Shown piece after piece: positions 17,124 through 25,677 of a stretch of DNA of 64,000 bases. The notes below the pieces were generated by a model that worked only from the letters and a program-made list of their open reading frames with translations, was not told where the DNA came from and did no database searches. Source of the DNA: UBA7803 sp041690675 (GTDB taxonomy: Bacteria > Pseudomonadota > Gammaproteobacteria > Pseudomonadales > Azotimanducaceae); the NCBI GenBank assembly GCA_041690675.1, contig JAWLGU010000007.1, positions 1 through 64,000 of the forward strand. The letters run 5' to 3'. Position numbers and translations under genes: made by a program. How positions within the stretch are numbered: position 1 is the stretch's first letter; each line of letters opens with the position of its first letter.

Positions 17124-18192
17124 ATGAAACGGTTTCTAGCAATGATGACTCTGGGCTGCGGCACCGCCGCGACGGCAGCTTCGGACGGAGCTCCGCCGCA
17201 CTGGAGCCGGCCCGCCGAGCCGTTCGAGATCTTCGATGGCGTCTACTACGCCGGCAGCGAAGGCCTCGCAGCCTTCCTGTTCGCCACCGATGAGGGCCTG
17301 GTACTGCTCGACGTGGGCCTCCCGGAGAACGCGGAGCTGGTGGAAGCGAACATCCGCAGGCTGGGTTTCGACGTGAGGGACGTGCGCTACCTGATCAACA
17401 GCCACGCTCACTTCGATCATTCCGGCGGCCTGGCGCGGCTGAAGGCCGACAGCGGCGCCACACTGGTCGCCAGTGCGGACGACCGCTACGCGCTGGAGAA
17501 CGGGGTCTATCCCGGCTGGGAGAACCGCCACGAGCTCGACTTCCCGCCGGTCGCCGTCGACCGGGTGATCGGCGACGGCCAGACCCTCGCCCTCGGCGGC
17601 GTCACCCTCACCGCCCACCTGACCCCGGGGCACTCGCCCGGCTGCACGAGCTGGAGCTTCACCGCCCGCAACGACAGCGGCGAGCACCGCGCCCTCGTGT
17701 TCTGCTCGGCCTCGGTGGCGGCCAACCGGCTGGCCCCGGACCCCCAGTACCCGAGCATCGTTGAGGACTACCGCACCACCTTCCGCCGCATGAAGGCCAT
17801 GGCCGTGGATGTCTGGCTCGCCCCCCATCCCGAGCAGTTCGGGCTGGCGGAGAAGCGCGCCCGCCAGGCCGGCGGCGATGCCGACGCCTTCGTCGATCCG
17901 GCGGAGAAGGACCGGCGCATGGCGGCGTTCGAGCAGGCGTTCGAGGAGGCATTGGCCCAGGCATCCGCCGAGGCATCCGCCGAGGCNNNNNNNNNNNNNN
18001 NNNNNNNNNNNNNNNNNNNNNNNNNNNNNNNNNNNNNNNNNNNNNNNNNNNNNNNNNNNNNNNNNNNNNNNNNNNNNNNNNNNNNNCTTCGTCGATCCGG
18101 CGGAGAAGGACCGGCGCATGGCGGCGTTCGAGCAGGCGTTCGAGGAGGCATTGGCCCAGGCATCCGCCGAGGCATCCGCCGAGGCGCAGTGA
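17124..18192 (+). CDS. Subclass B3 metallo-beta-lactamase-like enzyme, C-terminus split by an assembly gap
   Basis: The start is ATG 17124 (GAAGGAG upstream), with a signal peptide ending near ATAA/S (residue about 20). Zinc ligands of subclass B3 enzymes are all present: H94, H96 and H170 (Zn1), and D98, H99 and H235 (Zn2), in SHAHFDHSGG, LTPGHSPGCTSW and LAPHPEQFGL. The closing FVDPAEKDRRMAAFEQAFEEAL helix is also B3-like. B3 enzymes are periplasmic, and many hydrolyse beta-lactams including carbapenems; environmental members vary and activity here is untested. Sequence 17888-17986 recurs exactly at 18087-18185 across the 100-N gap. Merging the two copies restores one frame that ends SAEASAEAQ at 18192. 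No mobile element is nearby, so it looks chromosomal. Confidence 0.9.
17888..18185. repeat. Exact 99-bp duplication flanking a 100-N gap (probable unmerged contig overlap)
   Basis: Bases 17888-17986 and 18087-18185 are identical over 99 bases, with the N run at 17987-18086 between them. Each copy carries the end of the metallo-beta-lactamase gene. Removing 199 bases (one copy plus the gap) puts the 5' part in frame with the stop at 18190-18192, which is what an unmerged overlap of two contig ends would give. Confidence 0.9.
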
Positions 18193-18231
18193 GTGACGGG
18201 AAGTTGGCCCGCTGTTGGCATGGTTTGCCCA

Positions 18232-19350
18232 ATGGCGGTTCTTTCACGACTCAGGAGCTTCGTCGAGCGGGCGCTGCGGCAGACGGCGCGGCCGGTTCGT
18301 GAAGACGAGGGCGCCGAAGGCCTGGTGGTGGAACCCTACCGCGGCTACGGCAACCAGCGGGAGCTGTACCTCATGGGGCGGGTGCTTCGGCAGCCCGGCG
18401 GCGAGCGCGGTGCCAAGGTGGGGGATCTGCCGCTCGCCTTGCGGCGGCTGCTGCGCCTGGGCGCGCCAGAGCAGACGGTAACCGCACGATTCGGCGGGGT
18501 CGAGCAGCGGGCGACCACCGACCGCGGCGGCTACTTCCATGTCTGCCTGGAGCTACCGAAGCCACCCCCGGGGGATACCTTGTGGCACACGGTGTCCTTG
18601 CGCCTGAGTCTCCCGTCCGGCGCGGAGGCCAGCGCCAGCGGCGCCGTGTTCGTGCCGCCGGCACGGGCCCGGTTCGTGGTCATCAGCGACATCGACGACA
18701 CGGTGATGTTCACGGGCGTGGCCAACAAGCTGAAGATGTTCTGGCGGCTGTTCGCCCAGGGAGCCGAGAGCCGAGTGGCGTTTCCAGGGGTGGCCGCCCT
18801 GTACCGGGCGTTGCACGGCGACGAGCAGAATCCGCTCCTCTACGTCTCCCGCGGCCCCTGGAGCATCTACCCGATGCTCGAGGCGTTCTTTCACCGGCAC
18901 CGGATACCCGTGGGCCCCGTTCTGTTCCTGCGCGATTGGGGATTCTCGCCGAGGCGGCCGCTGCCGCGTCGCGCCCGCGGGCACAAGTTGAAGCTCATCC
19001 GCGAGATGCTCGCCCTGTACCGGGATCTGCCCTTCGTGCTCATCGGCGATTCCGGGCAACGGGACCCCGAGGTTTACGCCCAGATCGTGCGCGAGCATCC
19101 GGGGCGGGTGCGCGCCGTTTACATCCGCAACGTCACCAGGGACCCCGGCCGTATGGCGGCCATCGAAGCCCTCGCGCGGGAAGTGATCGAGGCCGGCAGC
19201 ACGCTGCTGCTCGCCTCCGACAGCGTTGCCATGGCCGAGCACGCCGCGGAGATCGGCCTGGTGCCGCCGGAGGCCCCGCAGCGGGTCGCCGAGGAGCGCC
19301 GCGCCGAGCCCGAGCACGGCAGACGCCACCCGCTGCGCCTGCGCCGCTGA
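18232..19350 (+). CDS. App1-like phosphatidate phosphatase-domain protein (DUF2183)
   Basis: This 372-residue protein starts at ATG 18232. The N-terminal region, about 1-140, is a beta-rich domain (VVEPYRGYGNQRELYLMGRV). Residues about 145-330 carry the HAD-like catalytic motif SDIDDTVMFTG (DxDxT) and VSRGPWSIYPMLEAFF, with LRDWGFSP, HKLKLIREML and LIGDSGQRDPEVY. This is the conserved phosphatase region of yeast App1, which removes phosphate from phosphatidic acid and diacylglycerol pyrophosphate. No signal peptide or membrane helix is seen, so it probably acts at the inner face of the membrane. Start codons at 18220 and 18193 are alternatives. It follows the beta-lactamase gene by 39 bases but the two roles are unrelated. 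Confidence 0.88.
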   Translation: MAVLSRLRSFVERALRQTARPVREDEGAEGLVVEPYRGYGNQRELYLMGRVLRQPGGERGAKVGDLPLALRRLLRLGAPEQTVTARFGGVEQRATTDRGGYFHVCLELPKPPPGDTLWHTVSLRLSLPSGAEASASGAVFVPPARARFVVISDIDDTVMFTGVANKLKMFWRLFAQGAESRVAFPGVAALYRALHGDEQNPLLYVSRGPWSIYPMLEAFFHRHRIPVGPVLFLRDWGFSPRRPLPRRARGHKLKLIREMLALYRDLPFVLIGDSGQRDPEVYAQIVREHPGRVRAVYIRNVTRDPGRMAAIEALAREVIEAGSTLLLASDSVAMAEHAAEIGLVPPEAPQRVAEERRAEPEHGRRHPLRLRR

Positions 19351-19355
19351 CGCGC

Positions 19356-20546
19356 CTACGGCGCCAGGGACAACTCGGGCGCAAGCCGGCGGCGACGGTC
19401 GAGCAGCATCGCTGGCACCGCCGCGGCTATCATGCTGACCACGAGTCCCGCCGCGGCGATCCAGATCAAGCCCGCGTACGCGCCCTCGCCGAGAAGCAGG
19501 GCAGCCCCCAGGGGACCCGAGGCCAGGCCCATTTTCGAGGCGAAGCCGCCGAGTGCCGCCATCTGCCCGGCCCTGTCGAACTCCGCGCACATGCCGAGCA
19601 GGTAAGGAATGACGAAGGCCCAGGTGATGCCGACGCCGCAATTGGCCACCACGAACACCCAGGGTAGCCCGCTGTAGAGCAGTGCCCAGGTGCCGAGCAC
19701 GGTGAGGGCACAGGCGCAGAGCAGAGGCACGGAGCGGCCGAACCGCACCGACAGCACGATCACCAGCAGCGCGCCGACAATGCCCGTCCATGCCGCAATG
19801 CCGAGCACCGGGGTGATGAACTCCATGGTCAGACCGAAGTGGCGGCCCAGGCCGATGATGTACGCGTACAGCCCCATGTTCGCCGCCTGGAACAGGAACA
19901 GGGCAAGCAGGGTGAGGATGAGCGGCCGCAGCTCGACGCGACCGTCGGCGGTGGTCACGACCGGTTTCGGGCGTGGCGGATAGTCCGCCAGGAACCCCAG
20001 CATAACCAGAGTGGCGACGCTGAAGGCAACGAGTGCCAGGAACAGCACCCAGGTGCCGAACATCGGCACCAGCAGCGGCAGGTACATCACACCCAGGCCC
20101 CCGAGACCGAACTGCACCAGGAGCAGCATGCCGAAGGTACGATCGGGATCCCGGGTGCGGGCGATGACGGAAAAACCGATGCCCACCAGCATGCCGCCGA
20201 TGAATCCGTGCAGGAACCGCAAGCCCATGAGGGCCGCAGGCGAGATCAGCAGCATCGAGACGAGATCGATTCCGATCAGCGTGAGCAGCAGGGCGAAGGC
20301 GGCGGGCTTCCATTGAACGCGGCGGACGATGAAGACGATGAGAAGAGCGCCGGCCGCGGCCCCATAGACGTTGGCAGAGCCTACCAGGCCCGCTTCGCGG
20401 TTACTGAAGCCGAGCCCTGAGATCAGACCGTCCACCAGCGCCGGCATGATATTGACGTAGAACAGCCCCGCAGTGGCGAGGAACGCGAGGAGCGTAGCGG
20501 CCACCAGGCCGTCCGGGCTCGCCTTCGGCCAATCAATTCTCGACAC
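19356..20546 (-). CDS. Major facilitator superfamily transporter
   Basis: This 396-residue protein has about 12 membrane helices. The GTG start at 20546 is chosen because it follows directly on the upstream gene, whose stop at 20533 it overlaps by 14 bases, suggesting translational coupling. Helix 1 is near LVAATLLAFLATAGLFYVN. An MFS-type central loop lies near LADYPPRPKP (residue about 200), and LRFLHGFIGGMLVGIGF matches the conserved helix 4-5 region. The substrate is unknown. It is the third gene of a unit with the TonB-dependent receptor and the sulfotransferase, so it may move the compound imported by the receptor, or export a product. Confidence 0.85.
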   Translation of the reverse strand: MSRIDWPKASPDGLVAATLLAFLATAGLFYVNIMPALVDGLISGLGFSNREAGLVGSANVYGAAAGALLIVFIVRRVQWKPAAFALLLTLIGIDLVSMLLISPAALMGLRFLHGFIGGMLVGIGFSVIARTRDPDRTFGMLLLVQFGLGGLGVMYLPLLVPMFGTWVLFLALVAFSVATLVMLGFLADYPPRPKPVVTTADGRVELRPLILTLLALFLFQAANMGLYAYIIGLGRHFGLTMEFITPVLGIAAWTGIVGALLVIVLSVRFGRSVPLLCACALTVLGTWALLYSGLPWVFVVANCGVGITWAFVIPYLLGMCAEFDRAGQMAALGGFASKMGLASGPLGAALLLGEGAYAGLIWIAAAGLVVSMIAAAVPAMLLDRRRRLAPELSLAP

Positions 20547-22161
20547 GGATGCCGCCCTGCTCGAGGCGGCCGCGCAGCGGCGCCAACCCCTCGGCGTAGT
20601 GACGCCAACGGCCAACGGCACGGGCATACACCGGCTCGCGCACCTGCACCGCGCTCGCAGTGGCCGTGGGAGCGCGGTTCTCGTGAAAGCGCAGGCACTC
20701 GGACTCCCACTCGAGCCCGGCGTGGGCCAGCAGGCGCCGGGTCTGCCCCTCCTGATCCGCCACCAGCGCCTCGTAGCTGAGGTCGAGAAAGCGTCCCGCC
20801 GGCAGCACGCGGCGCCAGTGCGCCATCAGCCGGTGGTAGCCCAGGTAGTAGCGCGCCAGATCCTCGAGGTCGTACGAGAAGGGATAGCCCATCCTGAAGA
20901 GGCTCTTGAACATCGCGAGGCAGGCATCCAACGGATGCCGGTGCACGTGAATGATCACTGCTTCCGGCAGCGCCCGATGAATCAGGCCGAGATACAGGAA
21001 GTTCAATGGAGTCTTGTCGATGAGCAGCGAGGCGCCGCTGCCGTAGCCGCGAGTGGAGGCCCTGTATGCGCGGCCGAGCGTCGCGGCGTCCAGCTCGGCC
21101 GCCCGCCGCACCCGGCCCAACCGGTCGAGGCCCGGGCCGGTCAGCCGCATCAACGCCAAAGCGAAGTCGTTGATCTCACCCAGGCTCGCCACCTGGCTGT
21201 GGCTCGACAGAATCCGATCCACCAATGTGGTTCCGCTGCGTGGCAGGCCGACGATGAAAACCGGGGCCGCGCCGTCCCCTGGCATCGCGTCCACCCGCAC
21301 TTCGCATTCGCCGCGTGCGAACCATTCGGCATCGAATACTTCCTCGATGGCCTTCATGATCCGCTCGTCTCCGGCCACGTCGTAGGCCATGCGCTGACGC
21401 CGGGCGGTCGCGCCGGCCGCAAGATGCCGCCAGGCCGCCGGGTGATCCCCCAGATCCTCGTGCTCGCGGGCGAGCGCGTAGTTGAGCGCCACCGCGCCCC
21501 GGGTGGCACCGCGCGGGGTGGCAAGCGCAGCCTCGAGCGCCGCAACGTGGTTGCGTGCCGGCGTCTGCCGCCGCAGTGTGGAACGGTTGTGCCAGGCATC
21601 GAAGTCGTCCGGAGCGAGGGCGATGACCCGATCCAGGCACCGTTCCGCCCCCGCGAAGTCGCCCATGGCAATGGCGGACGCGGCAAGATTGTAGAGAGCC
21701 CTGGGATCGTCCGGCGTCAGCTCCGCGGCCGCCCGGTGGCAACGGTGGGCCGCGCGATGATCATTCAGATGGGTGAGGAGCTCGGCGACGTGCTGCAGCA
21801 GCCGCGGATCGCGGCCAGCGGCCGCCTCGAGACGGCGCAGCCGGGCCCGGGCCTCGGCAGTCTCGCCAGCGTGAATGAGCGCTTCCACCAGCAGAAGCTG
21901 TACGTCCGGCCGCGCCGGCGCCAGGTGCTCCGAGGCCCGTGCCAGGGCCAGCATGCCCGTGAAGTCACCGAGCTGCTGGCGGGCCCGCGCTCGCAGCAGG
22001 CGCACATTCAGCGACTCTGGAAAGCGGCGCTCGAGGACCTCGCATAGCCGGTCTGCGGCACCAGCGTCGCGCTCACCCAGCCGCGCACGCACGCGGCGCA
22101 GCTCGGTGTCGAGCCCCGCTTTCCGGGCGGGGCGGGTATGGCCACTGGAGGCGCTCATCAT
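20533..22161 (-). CDS. TPR-repeat sulfotransferase
   Basis: This 542-residue protein has about five to six TPR units over residues 15-260 (ADRLCEVLERRFPES, ALYNLAASAIAMGDF, DRVIALAPDDFDAWHN). A PAPS-dependent sulfotransferase domain follows at about 285-530, with the 5'-phosphosulfate loop FIVGLPRSGTTLVDRIL, the 3'-phosphate segment VIHVHRHPLDACLAMF and YEALVADQEG. It would be cytoplasmic and transfer sulfate to an unknown acceptor, perhaps a peptide or tyrosine since TPR-sulfotransferase fusions occur widely in proteobacteria without known acceptors. The start is 18 bases downstream of the TonB-dependent receptor stop and the stop overlaps the MFS start, so the three genes form one operon. 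Confidence 0.92.
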   Translation of the reverse strand: MMSASSGHTRPARKAGLDTELRRVRARLGERDAGAADRLCEVLERRFPESLNVRLLRARARQQLGDFTGMLALARASEHLAPARPDVQLLLVEALIHAGETAEARARLRRLEAAAGRDPRLLQHVAELLTHLNDHRAAHRCHRAAAELTPDDPRALYNLAASAIAMGDFAGAERCLDRVIALAPDDFDAWHNRSTLRRQTPARNHVAALEAALATPRGATRGAVALNYALAREHEDLGDHPAAWRHLAAGATARRQRMAYDVAGDERIMKAIEEVFDAEWFARGECEVRVDAMPGDGAAPVFIVGLPRSGTTLVDRILSSHSQVASLGEINDFALALMRLTGPGLDRLGRVRRAAELDAATLGRAYRASTRGYGSGASLLIDKTPLNFLYLGLIHRALPEAVIIHVHRHPLDACLAMFKSLFRMGYPFSYDLEDLARYYLGYHRLMAHWRRVLPAGRFLDLSYEALVADQEGQTRRLLAHAGLEWESECLRFHENRAPTATASAVQVREPVYARAVGRWRHYAEGLAPLRGRLEQGGIRVEN

Positions 22162-22179
22162 CCCGAGTATACGCCCGGG

Positions 22180-24564
22180 TCACAGATCATAGCTGACCGT
22201 CAGACCCACCGAGCGCGGCACCGAGATGAACTCCTTGTTGCCATTGCCGAAGTAGCCGATGTCCGGCGCCGTGCCCATGTAGAGCTCCGTGAACAATCCG
22301 GTCACCCCCTCCTCGTTGAAGACGTTACGCACGAAGCCGGTGACCGCCCACTGCTCGGCACTCAGAGTGCTCGACAGGTTCCAGAGCTGGAAGCCGTCGA
22401 GCTCGACGTTGAACACAGCCGTATCGTTGATGGCATTGCGGGTCGAAGACTGGTAGTAGCCCTGTACGCGGTTGGTCCAGATCAGGCCGTTGGCCAACAT
22501 CAGGCTGTGCTCGAGCGACCCGTTGATCGAATGCTTCGGAGTCCCCGGCAGGCGCGCGCCCTTTCGGGCCCGCGGCGTGACCGGGTTGTCCGGCGCGAAG
22601 ATGTCTTCGTCGAGCTCGGCATCCACGTAGGCGTAGCCGATGCCGAAGCGCAGGGCGTCCGTGAGGTGGCCGTCGAGCTGGATCTCGATCCCCCGGGAGC
22701 TGGCCTCACCGCCGTTCGCGGCCGCGAAGAACCCCCAGTTGGTGGTGGCCGTGTTGACCTGAACGTCGTCCCAGTCCACATGGAAGACCGTCGCCGCGTA
22801 GCTCACCCCATGGCCGACGCCCTTGATCCCCACCTCGTAGTTGACCACCGAGTCGGAGTCGTAACGCTGCCAGCCGGGGTCCTCGGCGAAGGTACCCTCC
22901 AGCGGCACGGCGTTGGCCCCGCCGCGGCGATAGCCTTCCGAGACGGTGGCGTAGAGCATGCTGTTCTCGCGCCAGTCCCACGAGCCGTTCAGCTTGAACA
23001 GCACGTCGTCGTCCTTCACCTCGAAGGTCGCATCGGTGGGATCGGAGAAACTCGCGTAGAGCGGCAGATCCATGAACGTGCGGTTGGTGAACTCGTTGTC
23101 GAAGTAGCGCAAGCCGCCGGTGATCTGCACCGTCGGCGTGACGTGCCAGGTGAGCTCGCCGTACGCGGCCAGGTCCTCGAAGGTCTCCTCGCGCCGGTAG
23201 TCGAAGTCCTTGTCGCCGGTGACCGCATCGGCGAACGCCGGCAGGAAGGTGTCCCACCAGCGCTTGAAGCCACGCAGGTAACTCTGCTGGGTGGAGAGCA
23301 GGTCCTGATCCTGATAATACAGCCCCACCACGTAGTCGAAGCTTCCCTCGGTGTTCGATACCAGGCGCAGCTCCTGCACGAATGCCTCGTCCTCGTAGCT
23401 GCGAACCGCGGAAGCCATGGGGCGCGGGTAGTTGTAGTAGAACGCCAGGAACCCGGCCTGAGCGTAGAATCCGGTGTTCTCGCTCACGCTGTCGCCTTCG
23501 TGGTCGTAGAAGGAGCTCGACGAGGTGAGGGTGGCGAATCCCAGGTCCAGCTCCATTTCCAGGGCCGTCAGCTCCACGTCCCGACTCGACGGCTCGAGTT
23601 GAACCGACCCGTTCTCGTAATCGCGATAGCGGCGTCCGTAACCGTCGGTGCCCGTGGTCTGCTGGCGGCGGCCGCCGATGTCGTCGGATTGCCGTTGGTG
23701 CGAGAGCACCGCACTGAAGCGGTCGTTCGGCTCGAACTTCAGCGCCGCGCGCCCGTACCAGATGTCGACGTCGTCGGCGTCCTTCACCGATCGATACTCG
23801 GCCGCGGGATCCAGTACGCCGTTGGGGGCCACCGGCAGACCTGCGTCGTCCAGGCGATAGACGTTCACGTAGTCGGTGATACCCGGGTAGTCCATCTGCC
23901 CGCCGAGAACGCGCAACGCCAAAGTCTCGGAGAGCGGCACGTTCACCACGGTGTCCCAGGCCCAGCCGAGATCGTCAGTACCCTCCACGTTGCTGCCCGT
24001 GGCGCTGAACCGGGCGGCGAATCGCTCGGCGTCCGGCTCACGCATGATGTAGCGCACCGTGCCGCCGAGCGACCCGGAACCATACAGCGTCCCCTGGGGC
24101 CCGCGCAGCACCTCCACACGTTCGATGTCACGGAGCACGAAATTCGCGTAGAGCGGCGTCTCGTTGACGTAGGTGGACACCGTCGGCACCGCGGAAAGCG
24201 AGTAGTCACCGAGGGCGGCGCCATCGACATTGACGCCGCGAATCATGATGCCGTTGATCACGCCCGAGTTGCGGTAGCCGCGGTCCACCACGGCCACCCC
24301 GGGAATCGCCCGCATGAGGTCGGCGTTGTCGACGATGCCGGCCGCTTCCAGCTCTGTGCCGCTCACCGCCGAAATGTTGTACGGCACGTCTTGCACCGTG
24401 GTCTCGCGGCGCGTGGCAGTGACGATCACTTCCTCGATCACCCGCCCACTACGGGCGGCGGAGTCTGCTGCGACGGCTGCGTGGGCGCTCCCCTGGGCCA
24501 TCAAGTTGGCCAGCGCCACCATGGCGGTCAGGGGCTTGAGCTTGAAGGGACCGTCTAGGTTCAT
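22180..24564 (-). CDS. TonB-dependent outer membrane receptor
   Basis: This 794-residue receptor starts at ATG 24564 with RBS AGAGGG. The signal peptide ends near AHA/AVAADS (residue about 30), and a TonB-box-like EEVIVTATRRE lies near 44-54. The plug domain runs to about 190 (VPYNISAVSG, MIRGVNVDGAALGDY, VEVLRGPQGTLYGSGSLGG). A 22-stranded barrel follows, ending with aromatic YDL as expected for BAM insertion. No siderophore or vitamin B12 signature is evident, and the plug resembles receptors with catechol-type or carbohydrate/peptide substrates. It heads the operon with the sulfotransferase and MFS genes. A repeated 33-bp site lies 80 bases upstream, shared with the hydrolase gene. Confidence 0.95.
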   Translation of the reverse strand: MNLDGPFKLKPLTAMVALANLMAQGSAHAAVAADSAARSGRVIEEVIVTATRRETTVQDVPYNISAVSGTELEAAGIVDNADLMRAIPGVAVVDRGYRNSGVINGIMIRGVNVDGAALGDYSLSAVPTVSTYVNETPLYANFVLRDIERVEVLRGPQGTLYGSGSLGGTVRYIMREPDAERFAARFSATGSNVEGTDDLGWAWDTVVNVPLSETLALRVLGGQMDYPGITDYVNVYRLDDAGLPVAPNGVLDPAAEYRSVKDADDVDIWYGRAALKFEPNDRFSAVLSHQRQSDDIGGRRQQTTGTDGYGRRYRDYENGSVQLEPSSRDVELTALEMELDLGFATLTSSSSFYDHEGDSVSENTGFYAQAGFLAFYYNYPRPMASAVRSYEDEAFVQELRLVSNTEGSFDYVVGLYYQDQDLLSTQQSYLRGFKRWWDTFLPAFADAVTGDKDFDYRREETFEDLAAYGELTWHVTPTVQITGGLRYFDNEFTNRTFMDLPLYASFSDPTDATFEVKDDDVLFKLNGSWDWRENSMLYATVSEGYRRGGANAVPLEGTFAEDPGWQRYDSDSVVNYEVGIKGVGHGVSYAATVFHVDWDDVQVNTATTNWGFFAAANGGEASSRGIEIQLDGHLTDALRFGIGYAYVDAELDEDIFAPDNPVTPRARKGARLPGTPKHSINGSLEHSLMLANGLIWTNRVQGYYQSSTRNAINDTAVFNVELDGFQLWNLSSTLSAEQWAVTGFVRNVFNEEGVTGLFTELYMGTAPDIGYFGNGNKEFISVPRSVGLTVSYDL

Positions 24565-24643
24565 GGTTCGTCACCCTCTTGTGTTGCACCAGCAGCGGCG
24601 CCTTGGTCCAGCAGGCACGCTACTTCAGGCGACGCCCGCTCAG

Positions 24644-24676
24644 TAGGTCCAGTTCGGCGCTGCAGTTGAGTCCAGT
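24644..24676. promoter_or_regulatory. Putative MocR operator, copy 1 (before the TonB-dependent receptor)
   Basis: This 33-bp segment is 27/33 identical to 25640-25672. On the minus strand it carries two direct half-sites, ACTGGACTCA and ACTGGACCTA, separated by a conserved CAACTGCAG core. Direct CTGGAC-type repeats are typical of MocR/TauR-type binding sites. It lies 80 bases upstream of the receptor start and directly after the hydrolase stop. Confidence 0.62.
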
Positions 24677-24682
24677 CGGTGG

Positions 24683-25549
24683 TCATGGCTCGCGCTCGAC
24701 GATCCGCGCCGGCCGCTCGAGGACCCCGAGCGACTCGAGGTACGGCGAGCGGCGTTGCTGCGGCGAGTACGGCGGAAACTCCACGGTGCTGTCCCGAAAA
24801 CTCTTCAGTGGCTGGCCGAGGCCGTGCCAACCCTCCCGCCGTGCCCTGCGCACCGCGTCCAGGTCGAGACGAAGCGGGAACACCTCGCGTCCCGCCCCGG
24901 CGAGATGGACCACCTCGCCGCCGGGCCCGGCAACGATGGAGCGGCCGTTACCGAACCGGCCGGTGACGTTGACGTCGATGAAGTAGCACTGGTGACAGCC
25001 GGCGGAGGCGCGGGCGATGGCGAGCTCCAGGTCGCGGTCGATGGTGTTGGTCATGGTCGGGTGCAGGATCACCTCCGCTCCCATCCACGCCAGGGTGCGG
25101 GTGGTCTCCGGAAACCAGCCGTCGTAGCACGTAGAGACGCCGAATCGGCCCACCTCGGGAACATCGAAGACGACGAAATCGCTGCCGGGCGTGACGCCGC
25201 GCTCGTAGGGTCGAAACGGAAACAGCTTGCGGTAGCGGGCGATCACGGCGCCATCCGGATCGATCACCGGGGCGGTGTTGTAAACGTGCTCCCCGGCGCG
25301 CTCGTACAGGCTGCCCGGCAGCAGCCAGATGCCGTGCCGCCGCGCACTCTCGCGGAACGCATCCTCGGCCGGGCCCGGAAGGGGCTGCGCCCGCCCGGTG
25401 TCCGGGCCAGGCACCGCCAGCTCACCGAACAGCACCATCTGCACCCAGGGGAAACGTCGCAGCATCGCGTCGATTTCCTCCAGGCACAGCTCGAGATTGT
25501 CGTAATCCGTCAGCTCGAGCTGCAGACACGCGATGGCGAACTGGGTCAA
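24683..25549 (-). CDS. Carbon-nitrogen hydrolase (nitrilase superfamily)
   Basis: This 288-residue enzyme has a complete nitrilase-fold catalytic triad: Glu in FGELAVPG (about 43), Lys in YRKLFPF (about 110) and Cys in STCYDGWFPE (about 143). Further motifs are GSLYERAGEHVYNTA and GRFGNGRSIVAGPGGEV. It would cleave a non-peptide C-N bond (amide, nitrile or N-carbamoyl), most likely in the cytoplasm since no signal peptide is seen. The start is TTG 25549, preceded by GAGGC. It lies between two near-identical 33-bp sites, downstream of the MocR gene and upstream of the receptor gene, so it probably acts on a nitrogen compound taken up by the same module. The substrate is unknown. Confidence 0.9.
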   Translation of the reverse strand: MTQFAIACLQLELTDYDNLELCLEEIDAMLRRFPWVQMVLFGELAVPGPDTGRAQPLPGPAEDAFRESARRHGIWLLPGSLYERAGEHVYNTAPVIDPDGAVIARYRKLFPFRPYERGVTPGSDFVVFDVPEVGRFGVSTCYDGWFPETTRTLAWMGAEVILHPTMTNTIDRDLELAIARASAGCHQCYFIDVNVTGRFGNGRSIVAGPGGEVVHLAGAGREVFPLRLDLDAVRRARREGWHGLGQPLKSFRDSTVEFPPYSPQQRRSPYLESLGVLERPARIVEREP

Positions 25550-25639
25550 TGCCTCGGCCTCCGTGCCGGGGCCCCGCCGCCCCCACGGCGGCTGATCGGA
25601 CCCGGCCGGACCAATCTACCCAGGCCCGCCCGTTACGCG

Positions 25640-25672
25640 TAGGTCCAGTGGCACGCTGCAGTTGGGACCAGT
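25640..25672. promoter_or_regulatory. Putative MocR operator, copy 2 (before the hydrolase)
   Basis: This is the second copy of the 33-bp element. On the minus strand its half-sites read ACTGGTCCCA and ACTGGACCTA around the same CAACTGCAG core. It sits 91 bases before the hydrolase start and five bases after the MocR stop. Its presence before two transport and catabolic units and next to the regulator gene fits a single local regulon. Confidence 0.62.
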
Positions 25673-25677
25673 ACGGG

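Noticed and set aside
17025..18302. A 425-residue form of the B3 enzyme that reads through the N gap
   Set aside because: It depends on the gap length and on an out-of-frame copy of a 99-bp duplicate. Merging the copies gives a clean stop at 18192.
22138..24558. An 806-residue open reading frame opposite the TonB-dependent receptor
   Set aside because: The frame opposite a GC-rich gene stays open by codon bias. The product is His/Arg/Glu/Val-rich with no domain, while the receptor on the other strand has signal peptide, plug and barrel motifs.
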